Origin: an uncultured Clostridia bacterium
Lineage (GTDB): Bacteria > Bacillota > Clostridia > TANB77 > CAG-508
Assembly: GCA_934167735.1 (NCBI GenBank)
Contig: CAKPLV010000002.1
Span: forward strand, 1 to 19,912
DNA length: 19,912 nucleotides
Reading direction: 5' to 3'
Part shown: piece after piece, positions 1 to 6,838 of the stretch
Position numbering within the stretch: the first letter of the stretch is position 1
Layout: each line of letters opens with the position of its first letter
Position numbers and translations under genes: made by a program
The notes under the pieces: generated by a model
The model's input: the letters and a program-made list of their open reading frames with translations, nothing else
What the model was told of the DNA's origin: nothing
The model's database searches: none

Positions 1-76
1 ATTTGTAACTTTATCTACTTTTTTATTTTTTATAAATTATATTATAAAAAATAAAAAAGTAGATAAAGTTACAAAT
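1..76. repeat. Perfect inverted repeat, 35-bp arms, at the window edge
   Basis: Bases 1-35 are the exact reverse complement of bases 42-76, with a 6-base loop at 36-41. The arms contain the recognisable core TAGATAAAGTTAC and its complement. The repeat lies inside an open reading frame that continues into the YkvI-like gene, so the right arm reads as plausible protein (KVDKVTN) and the left arm as its reversed shadow. A perfect 35-bp palindrome inside coding sequence at the very first base looks more like a fold-back assembly artefact at a contig end than a natural element, but it cannot be excluded as real DNA. Confidence 0.9.
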
Positions 77-832
77 TTTATAATAAATATGTTATTACTG
101 ATAACGTTTTATATAATGATTGCAGGTTTTGGAGCCTATTTTGAGCAAGAAATAATGATTCCAAAAATTATTGGAAGTATTGTCCTTGCTTTAATGTGCT
201 ATATTGTATTTTTAACAAATGTAAATGGAGTATTAAAAGTTAGTGAATATATAGTACCGATTTTAATTATATGTATTTTAATAATAGGAATAATTAATTT
301 CTCACAAATTGATATAAATGAAATTCAGTATATATCCCAAACTAAAGATAACTGGATTTCAAGTGCAATAATATATTGCAGTTATAATTTAATATTATTA
401 ATACCTGTATTAATAACATTAAGGAATTTTATAAAAAGTAAGAAAGATATTAGAATAATTTCAATAGCAACTGGTGTTATAACTTTTGTATTATCAATAA
501 TAATATTTACTTTATTAATGAAAATTGAAATCAATATCCAAACAATAGAAATGCCAGTGGTTTATGTAATAAGAACTTATTATGCAAAATTTAAACCAAT
601 ATATGCATTTATTATATTAGCGTCGATTTTTACAACTGCAATATCACTTGGAATAGGATTATTGCAAAATATTGAACTAAAAGAAAAAAGTTATCCACAA
701 ATTGTATCATTAATGTGTATAAGTAGTCTCCCAATTTCATATTTTGGGTTTTCAAAATTAGTAAATTTTATATATCCACTTTTTGGATATATTGGAATAA
801 TACAAATACTGTTAATTATGAGAAAAAGATAA
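2..832 (+). CDS. ykvI: YkvI-like membrane transporter, 5'-truncated
   Basis: Integral membrane protein resembling the YkvI family (APC-like fold, substrate unknown). The frame is open from base 2, so the N-terminal half is missing from the window. The first in-frame ATG at 89 is internal, because the segment before it (KVDKVTNFIIN) reads as a normal continuation of the family. Visible are a GFGAYFEQE motif after the first complete helix and about seven further hydrophobic segments separated by short charged loops such as NFIKSKKDIR. It ends RKR-stop, with no cytoplasmic domain after the last helix. Codons before about position 44 fall in the left arm of the inverted repeat and may not be genuine. 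Family assignment rests on remembered similarity; transport function is inferred. The next gene has its own promoter, so an operon is not required. Confidence 0.65.
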   Translation, partial: FVTLSTFLFFINYIIKNKKVDKVTNFIINMLLLITFYIMIAGFGAYFEQEIMIPKIIGSIVLALMCYIVFLTNVNGVLKVSEYIVPILIICILIIGIINFSQIDINEIQYISQTKDNWISSAIIYCSYNLILLIPVLITLRNFIKSKKDIRIISIATGVITFVLSIIIFTLLMKIEINIQTIEMPVVYVIRTYYAKFKPIYAFIILASIFTTAISLGIGLLQNIELKEKSYPQIVSLMCISSLPISYFGFSKLVNFIYPLFGYIGIIQILLIMRKR

Positions 833-841
833 ATAAAAATA

Positions 842-870
842 TTTGCAAAAAAAGATGCTTATGATATAAT
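842..870 (+). promoter_or_regulatory. Promoter for the DUF5711-like gene
   Basis: A TTTGCA -35-like box (842-847), a 17-base spacer and a perfect TATAAT -10 box (865-870) preceded by TG (extended -10). Predicted start is near 877, giving a leader of about 25 bases that contains AAGGAG at 891-896. Confidence 0.6.
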
Positions 871-902
871 AGGAGCAAATACAAAAGTATAAGGAGAAAC
901 TA

Positions 903-2087
903 ATGAAAGATTTTTGGGCAGAAGGGCTAGAGAATCAGAGAAAAGAAAAAATTAAAAAGTTTTTGATTTTATTAAGTGTGATACTTGTATTAGTCGGGAT
1001 AGTAGTAATAATATTGTTCTATATTTATTATGTACCATTTCGAAACTGGTGTGATAATAAAATACTAAAAAAAGAAATATTACAAGAATCCACTAAATCA
1101 ATAGAACTAGATGGAGATGAAAATACTCAAATATACGCATATGATAAATATATTTGTTTATTTAGAAAGAAGAATCTAGAATATTATAATAAAGTTGGAA
1201 CTAAAATAGGAACAGTAAATTTAGATATAAACAAAGTTAGCTTTACTTCTGCTGGTAGATATATGGCAATAGGAGAAGAAAGTGGAACTAAATTCTATTT
1301 AATATGTGGTAAAGAAATATTATTTAATAGCCAAGTTGATGGAACAATAAAACAAATCAATGTAAGTAAAGATGGATATGTTTCTGTTGTTATATCAAAT
1401 GCCAATTACAAATCAATTGTAATTGTTTACAACAAAAATGGAAAAGAAATATTTAAAACAAATTTAGTAACATCAAGAGTAGCAGATGTTAGTATATCTC
1501 AGGATAGTAAATATTTAGCTATAGCTGAGATTGATATTTCAGGTATATTAATTAAATCAAGTATTCAAATTGTTTCAATTGAATTAGCACAAACTAATCC
1601 AAAAGAATCAATAATTTATAAATATGAAGCACCAACTGATAAATTGATTTTAAATATTGAATATCAAACAAAAAATCAACTAGTATGTATGTATAATAAT
1701 TCTATAGATATACTTCAAGATCAAAATGATACAGAAATAATAAATTTTGAAAATAAAAAATTATCATTTATGACAATAGGGCTTAATAATAGAGTGGCAT
1801 ACTTAGAAGAAATATCAACAGGAGAATATACGTCTAATACAAATGTAAATATAATTAATCCAAATACTCATAAAAGTATAGAATATGTTGTAAGTGATGT
1901 TGCTAAAGCAATATGTACATCAGATAACAAAATAGCAATTAATTTTGGAACAGAGTTACATATAATAAATAAAAGTGGATTTCTAATAAAAAAATACATC
2001 TCTGAAACAGAAATAAATGAAATTGTAATGGCAGATAGTTTAATAGGTGTAGTATATAGAGATAAAATTCAAATAATAAATTTATAG
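903..2087 (+). CDS. DUF5711-type membrane-anchored beta-propeller-like protein
   Basis: A 394-residue protein of unknown function. A short, charged cytoplasmic N-terminus is followed by one transmembrane helix (about residues 20-43) and a roughly 340-residue extracytoplasmic region. That region is made of repeated short beta strands with patterns such as KYICLF, RYMAIGEESG and KYLAIAEI, as expected for a WD40-like or PQQ-like propeller. Length and layout match the DUF5711 proteins found in Clostridia; that assignment is from memory and moderately sure. No catalytic motif is evident. AAGGAG lies 6 bases before the ATG. It precedes a CvpA-family gene by 9 bases, so the two are probably co-transcribed, suggesting an envelope role. 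Confidence 0.6.
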   Translation: MKDFWAEGLENQRKEKIKKFLILLSVILVLVGIVVIILFYIYYVPFRNWCDNKILKKEILQESTKSIELDGDENTQIYAYDKYICLFRKKNLEYYNKVGTKIGTVNLDINKVSFTSAGRYMAIGEESGTKFYLICGKEILFNSQVDGTIKQINVSKDGYVSVVISNANYKSIVIVYNKNGKEIFKTNLVTSRVADVSISQDSKYLAIAEIDISGILIKSSIQIVSIELAQTNPKESIIYKYEAPTDKLILNIEYQTKNQLVCMYNNSIDILQDQNDTEIINFENKKLSFMTIGLNNRVAYLEEISTGEYTSNTNVNIINPNTHKSIEYVVSDVAKAICTSDNKIAINFGTELHIINKSGFLIKKYISETEINEIVMADSLIGVVYRDKIQIINL

Positions 2088-2096
2088 GAGGAAAAT

Positions 2097-2744
2097 ATGG
2101 GACTAATTTTTGATATTATTTTAATTGCAATTATTATATTAAATGTAATAATTTGCTATAAAAAGGGATTAGTAAAATTAGCAGTTGGATTAATTGCTGT
2201 ATTTGTAGCAATAATCGTTTCATTAATCTTTTATCAACCAGTATCAAATATGATAATAAAAAATACTGAAATAGATGATAAGATTAAAGAAACAATTGTA
2301 AAAAGTTTTTCAGCAGAAGAATCAAATGAAGAAGACACAAAAACAGATGATGGTATGATGAAATACATAAATAAATATGTTGATGATACAGTTAACAAAA
2401 CAAGAAATGAAATTGTTTTAGAAGCGGCAGATGTAATTACAGTAAAATTAATAAATATAATAGCTATATTAGGAATATTTATTTTAGTAAGATTAGTACT
2501 ATTATTATTAACATTTGTTGCAGATGCAATTACTTCATTGCCAATATTAAAACAATTTAATGAAGCTGGTGGAATAATATATGGAATAATCAAATCATTA
2601 TTAATTATATATGTAATATTAGCAATTATATTTATTATCATATGTACAACAGGAAATGAAACATTATCAACAGCTATATCAACATCACATATAACAAAGA
2701 TATTTTATGATAATAATATATTATTAAAAATTATATTTAAATAA
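2097..2744 (+). CDS. cvpA: CvpA family membrane protein
   Basis: A 215-residue inner-membrane protein matching the CvpA family (named for E. coli colicin V production; its true role is unclear and may concern envelope maintenance). Four hydrophobic helices are visible at about residues 3-21, 26-46, 114-141 and 160-183. An acidic, lysine-rich hydrophilic loop lies at about 55-110. The conserved region before the last helix, with LPILKQFNEAGGIIYG, is the family's most recognisable part. AGGAGG precedes the ATG closely. It forms the 3' gene of an operon with the DUF5711-like gene and is followed at once by a terminator. Confidence 0.8.
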   Translation: MGLIFDIILIAIIILNVIICYKKGLVKLAVGLIAVFVAIIVSLIFYQPVSNMIIKNTEIDDKIKETIVKSFSAEESNEEDTKTDDGMMKYINKYVDDTVNKTRNEIVLEAADVITVKLINIIAILGIFILVRLVLLLLTFVADAITSLPILKQFNEAGGIIYGIIKSLLIIYVILAIIFIIICTTGNETLSTAISTSHITKIFYDNNILLKIIFK

Positions 2745-2749
2745 AAAGT

Positions 2750-2782
2750 AAAACTTCTATATTTATTATAGGGGTTTTTTTT
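2750..2782 (+). terminator. Intrinsic terminator after the CvpA gene
   Basis: A 12-bp stem (2750-2761 with 2767-2778, two G-U pairs), a 5-base loop, and a run of eight T at 2775-2782. Confidence 0.85.
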
Positions 2783-2823
2783 GTGAAGGAATTGTGAAAA
2801 ATACAAAAAAAGGATAATATATG

Positions 2824-2852
2824 TTGAAATTTATTTTTAAATTTGTTATAGT
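2824..2852 (+). promoter_or_regulatory. Promoter for the LCP gene
   Basis: TTGAAA (2824-2829), 17-base spacer, TATAGT (2847-2852) with an upstream TG making an extended -10. Predicted start is near 2859, about 29 bases before the TTG start codon. Confidence 0.65.
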
Positions 2853-2887
2853 AAAATAGTATAGATTTTATTTAGGAGTGATAACAA

Positions 2888-4231
2888 TTGTCAAAAAGAA
2901 ACTCTAACAAAAGAGAAGAAAAAAGAAAATCAAGAGTGTTAAGAAAAGTATTATTATTACTATTGCTTTTATTAATACTATTAATAGCTTTTATAGCATA
3001 TAGAATAAAAGAAAATGGTGGAGGTATGCAAGGTTTATTATCAACATTGGTAGGACACAATGCCGAAACTTTAGAAAATTTAGATAAAATCCAAGTATTG
3101 GTCATGGGAGTTAGTACAGACAATGGAGGAAAACTTACAGATACAATAATTGTTGGAACATATGATCCGAAAACACAACATGTTTCATTATTATCAATCC
3201 CAAGAGACACATTTGTAGGTAAAAATGAGGCAACAGCAAGTGCATATGATAAAATAAATGCTTTATATCAAAAAAGTCCAGAAAAAACATTAGAAGCTGT
3301 AAATAATATTACTGGATTAGATTTAAAATATTATGTTGTAATAGACAATCAAGCATTAATAAAATTAGTAGATGTTATAGGTGGAGTAGAATTTGAAGTA
3401 CCTTATGTACCAGGTGGAATGGTGTATGATGATCCAACACAAGATTTACATATAAATCTGCAATCAGGAATGCAATTGATTGATGGAGAAAAAGCAGAAC
3501 AATTATTAAGATATAGACATGGAAATCCAGATAAAAATGGAAAAATGACAACATATCCAGAAGAATATGGTGGAAATGACATTGGAAGAATGAAAACACA
3601 AAGAAACTTTATAATGGCAACAATAAAGCAAACAGTACAAGCTAAAAATATATTTAAAATAAAAGAAATTATAGATATTGCATATGAATATATAGAAACA
3701 AATATGCCAATATCAGTTATGAAAGACTATGTACCATATGCAGTAAATGTAAAAGTAGATGAAATGCAAAGTGAATATTTGCCAGGTGTATCAGAACAAG
3801 TTGGTCCACAAAAATTATGGGTATATAAAGTTAATAAAACAGAAACAGAAAAATTAATAAAAAAATTATATTCAGAAGATAAAACTGATGAAGTTGAAAA
3901 TACAGAAACACCAGTAACCAATAATACGCCAACAGACACAAATGTTGAAAAAAGTGATGCATCAAAAATAAAAATTGAAATATTAAATGGTTCAGGCTCA
4001 GAGGCAACAGCAACAAAAGTAAAAAAAGCTTTATCAAATAAAGGATATAAAATAACAAAAGTTACACCAACTACAACAACAGCAAAAACAACAATAATAA
4101 ATAAAACAGAAGTAGATGAACAATTTGAGCAAGACATAAAAAACATATTAGGAGTTGGTAATATATCAACAAGTTCAGTAAGTTCAAACAATGTAGATAT
4201 TACAATAATCATAGGAAAAGATTATAAATAA
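2888..4231 (+). CDS. LytR-CpsA-Psr (LCP) family cell-wall glycopolymer ligase
   Basis: A 447-residue membrane-anchored enzyme. LCP proteins transfer teichoic acids or capsule from undecaprenyl-phosphate carriers to peptidoglycan on the outer membrane face. A basic N-terminus and one membrane helix (about 19-38) lead into the LCP catalytic domain (about 66-250). It carries the family's conserved Asp/Arg features: DTIIVGTYDP, SIPRDTFV (Arg106, Asp107), LLRYRH (Arg208, Arg210) and DIGRMKTQRNF (Arg234, Arg239), which bind the pyrophosphate. A Thr/Asn/Glu-rich linker (about 330-358) precedes a C-terminal LytR_C-like domain starting KIEILNGSG. The start codon is TTG at 2888, supported by AGGAG 9 bases upstream and no better in-frame ATG. 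It has its own promoter and converges with the carboxypeptidase gene. Which polymer it attaches is not shown. Confidence 0.9.
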   Translation: MSKRNSNKREEKRKSRVLRKVLLLLLLLLILLIAFIAYRIKENGGGMQGLLSTLVGHNAETLENLDKIQVLVMGVSTDNGGKLTDTIIVGTYDPKTQHVSLLSIPRDTFVGKNEATASAYDKINALYQKSPEKTLEAVNNITGLDLKYYVVIDNQALIKLVDVIGGVEFEVPYVPGGMVYDDPTQDLHINLQSGMQLIDGEKAEQLLRYRHGNPDKNGKMTTYPEEYGGNDIGRMKTQRNFIMATIKQTVQAKNIFKIKEIIDIAYEYIETNMPISVMKDYVPYAVNVKVDEMQSEYLPGVSEQVGPQKLWVYKVNKTETEKLIKKLYSEDKTDEVENTETPVTNNTPTDTNVEKSDASKIKIEILNGSGSEATATKVKKALSNKGYKITKVTPTTTTAKTTIINKTEVDEQFEQDIKNILGVGNISTSSVSSNNVDITIIIGKDYK

Positions 4232-4234
4232 AAA

Positions 4235-4258
4235 AGAGGGGGAATTATTTCCTCCTCT
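4235..4258 (-). terminator. Terminator between convergent LCP and carboxypeptidase genes
   Basis: AGAGGGGG (4235-4242) pairs with CCTCCTCT (4251-4258), one G-U pair, and can be extended inward by two A-T pairs. Read on the minus strand it is followed by TTTTTA, so it best terminates the carboxypeptidase gene, whose stop codon (4245-4247) lies in the loop. On the plus strand the downstream T-run is poor, so termination of the LCP gene may be weaker. Confidence 0.7.
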
Positions 4259-5537
4259 GAAATTTATAAATCGAATCATAATCTTTATATTTCTTATTTT
4301 TTTTCTTTTTATCAGATAATAAAAAAGTTAAAACAATTAAAACAAATATTGCAGAAGTAATTTGCATTAAAAGTAATTTTACATCATTTTTAATAACATC
4401 ATGACTTGCAACTAGTTCAGTAGAATAATTTATTCCATCAATATTATAACTGATTGAACCAAGTACAGTATCTTTAGCTATTGGAGCAGTGATATTTTCA
4501 TTTAATACAATAGAACTATCTATTTGTGATATATCAATATTATTAGGAAGTGCGACTTCAATAGAATTCTTGGAAATCAAATCTAATTCTTTAGTATCTT
4601 TTGTAGCGTTTTTTACAGATATACTTGTAACCGAATCATTTTCTTTAATAATATCTTTAAGTTCATAATTATCAAAACCATAGTTAAATAGATTTATTGT
4701 ATCTGAATAACGTGGACTTGTTGTATTTGTTGCAGATGATGGAGATCCTAAAACCACAGTTATTAATTCAAGATTATCTTTTAAACTTCCAGCAATAAGA
4801 CAATTTTTTGCTTGACTTGTATATCCAGTTTTAATTCCAATTGCATAATCATAGTAATATTTACTTGACTGCCTGATTAAATCGTTTGTATTAACAAAAT
4901 AACGCTTTTCAGACACATCTGTTGTTTCTATTGTACAAGATGGTTTTGATACAATATCTCTAAAAGTTTGATTTTGCATACAATAACGAGCAATAAGTGC
5001 CATATCATAAGCTGTAGAATAATGTTCTGTATTATGTATACCACTTGGATTTGTAAAATGAGTATTTTTACATCCGATTTCTGATGCTTTTTGATTCATT
5101 AAGTCTGCAAAATTTTCAATACTACCAGATATATGTTCTGCTAAAATAAAACCAGCTTCATTCGCAGAGTGTACAAGAAAAACTTCTAGTAATTCTTGTA
5201 CTGTTAATTCTTCATTTACCTTAATATTTGCATTTGAGTAACCAGAAGGAATTGACATTATTGCATTACGACTTGCAGAAATTTTGTCAGTTAAAGAACA
5301 GTTTTCAATAGCTATAATTGCGGTTAAAATTTTTGTTGTAGAAGCAGGGTACATCTGTTGATTTTCATTTTTTCCATATAAAACATTTCCGTTCTTTGAA
5401 TCTATTAAAATAGCTGATTCTGAAAGTAAATCTAGATTATTATCTAAGACAACAGTTGTATCAGCATATGAAATACTATTAGAAAAAAATATAATTATCA
5501 AAAAAAGCGTAAAAATAAAAGTGTTTTTGATTTTCAT
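4245..5537 (-). CDS. D-alanyl-D-alanine carboxypeptidase (S11, PBP5-like)
   Basis: Secreted penicillin-binding protein that removes the terminal D-Ala from peptidoglycan stem peptides, limiting cross-linking. With the start at 5537 it has 430 residues. A signal peptide (MKIKNTF..., cleavage near SYA-D) is followed by the S11 catalytic domain with all three serine-enzyme motifs: STTK (Ser66, Lys69), SAN (124-126) and KTG (236-238). A C-terminal beta-rich region precedes a membrane helix (about 388-408) and a strongly basic tail, so it is anchored at both processing and final stage. The longer frame starts at a TTG (5570), but AAGGAG lies between that TTG and the ATG at 5537, so the ATG is chosen. 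It is divergent from comEA. DacF-type sporulation-linked enzymes are close relatives; the exact subtype is uncertain. Confidence 0.9.
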   Translation of the reverse strand: MKIKNTFIFTLFLIIIFFSNSISYADTTVVLDNNLDLLSESAILIDSKNGNVLYGKNENQQMYPASTTKILTAIIAIENCSLTDKISASRNAIMSIPSGYSNANIKVNEELTVQELLEVFLVHSANEAGFILAEHISGSIENFADLMNQKASEIGCKNTHFTNPSGIHNTEHYSTAYDMALIARYCMQNQTFRDIVSKPSCTIETTDVSEKRYFVNTNDLIRQSSKYYYDYAIGIKTGYTSQAKNCLIAGSLKDNLELITVVLGSPSSATNTTSPRYSDTINLFNYGFDNYELKDIIKENDSVTSISVKNATKDTKELDLISKNSIEVALPNNIDISQIDSSIVLNENITAPIAKDTVLGSISYNIDGINYSTELVASHDVIKNDVKLLLMQITSAIFVLIVLTFLLSDKKKKNKKYKDYDSIYKFQRRK

Positions 5538-5566
5538 TTGTTTATAAAACTCCTTAAAATTATGAT
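5538..5566 (+). promoter_or_regulatory. Possible promoter for comEA
   Basis: TTGTTT (5538-5543), 17-base spacer, TATGAT (5561-5566). It overlaps the leader of the divergent carboxypeptidase gene. The match is moderate and the site is in very AT-rich DNA. Confidence 0.35.
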
Positions 5567-5572
5567 ACAAAT

Positions 5573-5601
5573 ATAATAACTTATTTACAAAATATTTTCA
5601 A
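5573..5601 (-). promoter_or_regulatory. Promoter for the carboxypeptidase gene
   Basis: On the minus strand TTGAAA (5601-5596), 17-base spacer, TATTAT (5578-5573). Predicted start is near 5566, about 29 bases before the chosen ATG. Confidence 0.55.
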
Positions 5602-5640
5602 TAAATAATTAAATAAAATAAAAAAAGAAGAGAGGAAAAT

Positions 5641-6270
5641 ATGAAATTTATAGATAAATATAAAAAAATATTATTAATAATTATAGTAATCGTTGGATGT
5701 GTAATATACAGTGTTTTCATAGATAATGACAAAATTGATATAAGAAATAATGTTGAAAATACAAATATAAAAATTGATAACAAAATAGAAGATCCTATAG
5801 AAGAAACAAAACAAGAAAACAATACTAAAAATAAAATATATATACATTTAACTGGTGAAGTTGTTAATGGTGGTGTACTAGTATTAGACGAAGGGAGTAG
5901 AATAGTAGATGCAATTGATGCTGCAGGTGGTCTTACAGAAAATGCTGACATAACAAAAATAAATCTGGTATATGTTTTAGAAGATGGAATGAAAATAAAT
6001 ATACCTAATAAAACAGAAGAAAATCAAGAAGAGATTGAAACACAAATTCAAAATAGTTATGAAAAAGAAAATAAAGGAAATAAGGTTAATATTAATACAG
6101 CTAAACAAACAGAATTAGAAACTTTACCAGGGATAGGACCATCTTTGGCATTAAAAATAATAAATTATAGAAAGGAAAATGGTAATTTCAAAAACAAGGA
6201 AGATATAAAAAATGTAAATGGAATAGGTGACAGTAAATATGAAAATATAAAGGAATTTATTGAGATTTGA
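5641..6270 (+). CDS. comEA: ComEA-like competence DNA-binding protein
   Basis: A 209-residue membrane-anchored protein. ComEA binds incoming double-stranded DNA at the cell surface and passes it to the ComEC channel. Domains in order: N-terminal membrane helix (about 9-27), an acidic/lysine-rich linker, an SLBB-like domain (about 66-121, with HLTGEVVNGGVLVLDEGSR and AAGGLTENAD), a second charged linker, and a helix-hairpin-helix DNA-binding domain (about 148-208). The latter has VNINTAKQTELETLPGIG and a second GIG at 194-196. This is the full standard ComEA architecture and length. GAGAGG lies just upstream of the ATG. ComEC, its usual partner, is not adjacent, so the gene stands apart from a competence operon here. 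Confidence 0.9.
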   Translation: MKFIDKYKKILLIIIVIVGCVIYSVFIDNDKIDIRNNVENTNIKIDNKIEDPIEETKQENNTKNKIYIHLTGEVVNGGVLVLDEGSRIVDAIDAAGGLTENADITKINLVYVLEDGMKINIPNKTEENQEEIETQIQNSYEKENKGNKVNINTAKQTELETLPGIGPSLALKIINYRKENGNFKNKEDIKNVNGIGDSKYENIKEFIEI

Positions 6271-6290
6271 TGTCAAAATAAGGAAATATC

Positions 6291-6319
6291 TTGAAAAAAT
6301 TAATTATTTATGTTAATAT
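6291..6319 (+). promoter_or_regulatory. Strong extended -10 promoter for the orphan gene at 6376
   Basis: TTGAAA (6291-6296), 17-base spacer, TAATAT (6314-6319) preceded by TG at 6311-6312. The predicted leader is about 50 bases and contains AGGAGG (6362-6367). Confidence 0.65.
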
Positions 6320-6375
6320 ATAAAGTGCAACATATTTTAAATTCAAATTTTAAATAAAATTAGGAGGGCTTGTAT

Positions 6376-6807
6376 ATGTTGAATGCAAAAGACTACCAAA
6401 AGAAACTTGCAGATTTAGAAGATGCAACAGAGAAGTTGAAAATGGAGATTTTCGGCGTTAGATACGCAATTGCTGGCATCGTATTTGAAGCAAAATCAAA
6501 TTTCAAGATGCGATATGATCGTATCAGAGATTTGGAAGAACTAGAAGCTTTATTAAAACACGTTGTTATCAACGTAGACGATACAGAAGTTCACTTAGAG
6601 CTTCCAAAAGATTTAACAATTGCTCGAAAAGAGAAAATTGTGGTATCATCTTGGGATAAGTCAGCAGTAAGAAGTCTGGCAAAGAACTTCAGAGTTTCAT
6701 TATTGGAGAGAGATGGTCTTTTTAACATTCCTGAGAAAAAGTTTGTACAGAAATTAGTTTCTGTCATAACAGATTTTGAGGATGCATTTTTTAACTACAT
6801 GCAGTAA
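6376..6807 (+). CDS. Hypothetical protein, unrecognised family, unusual codon use
   Basis: Not recognised. A 143-residue, soluble-looking protein with no signal peptide or membrane helix. The N-terminal third is probably helical and charged (LADLEDATEKLKMEIF), then comes KMRYDRIRDLEELEALLK, a short beta-like stretch (VVINVDDTEVHLELP) and a C-terminal region ending in FEDAFFNYMQ. The start is ATG 6376, 8 bases after AGGAGG; an in-frame TTG at 6370 is too close to the ribosome binding site. Codon use differs from the neighbours: Ile is almost always ATT/ATC with a single ATA, Arg includes CGA and CGT, and C- or G-ending codons (TTC, AAC, GAC, AAG, GAG) are frequent. It is a single-gene unit with its own strong promoter and terminator, consistent with either high expression or acquisition from another genome. 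Confidence 0.75.
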   Translation: MLNAKDYQKKLADLEDATEKLKMEIFGVRYAIAGIVFEAKSNFKMRYDRIRDLEELEALLKHVVINVDDTEVHLELPKDLTIARKEKIVVSSWDKSAVRSLAKNFRVSLLERDGLFNIPEKKFVQKLVSVITDFEDAFFNYMQ

Positions 6808-6809
6808 AA

Positions 6810-6838
6810 AAGAACGGTGTCATATGACACCGTTTCTT
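6810..6838. terminator. Bidirectional terminator, orphan gene / surface protease
   Basis: The 20-base palindrome ACGGTGTCATATGACACCGT (6814-6833) forms a GC-containing stem with an ATAT loop, and the flanks pair further through AAAGA and TTCTT with one bulge. T-rich sequence follows on both strands. It overlaps the stop codon of the minus-strand protease (6837-6839) and begins 3 bases after the plus-strand stop. Confidence 0.85.

Noticed and set aside
2234..2641. Minus-strand 135-residue open frame opposite the CvpA gene
   Set aside because: Antisense shadow of membrane-helix codons; the plus-strand family match is clear.
3727..4212. Minus-strand 161-residue open frame opposite the LCP gene
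   Set aside because: Phe/Val-rich antisense shadow of an AT-rich coding region; no recognisable domain.
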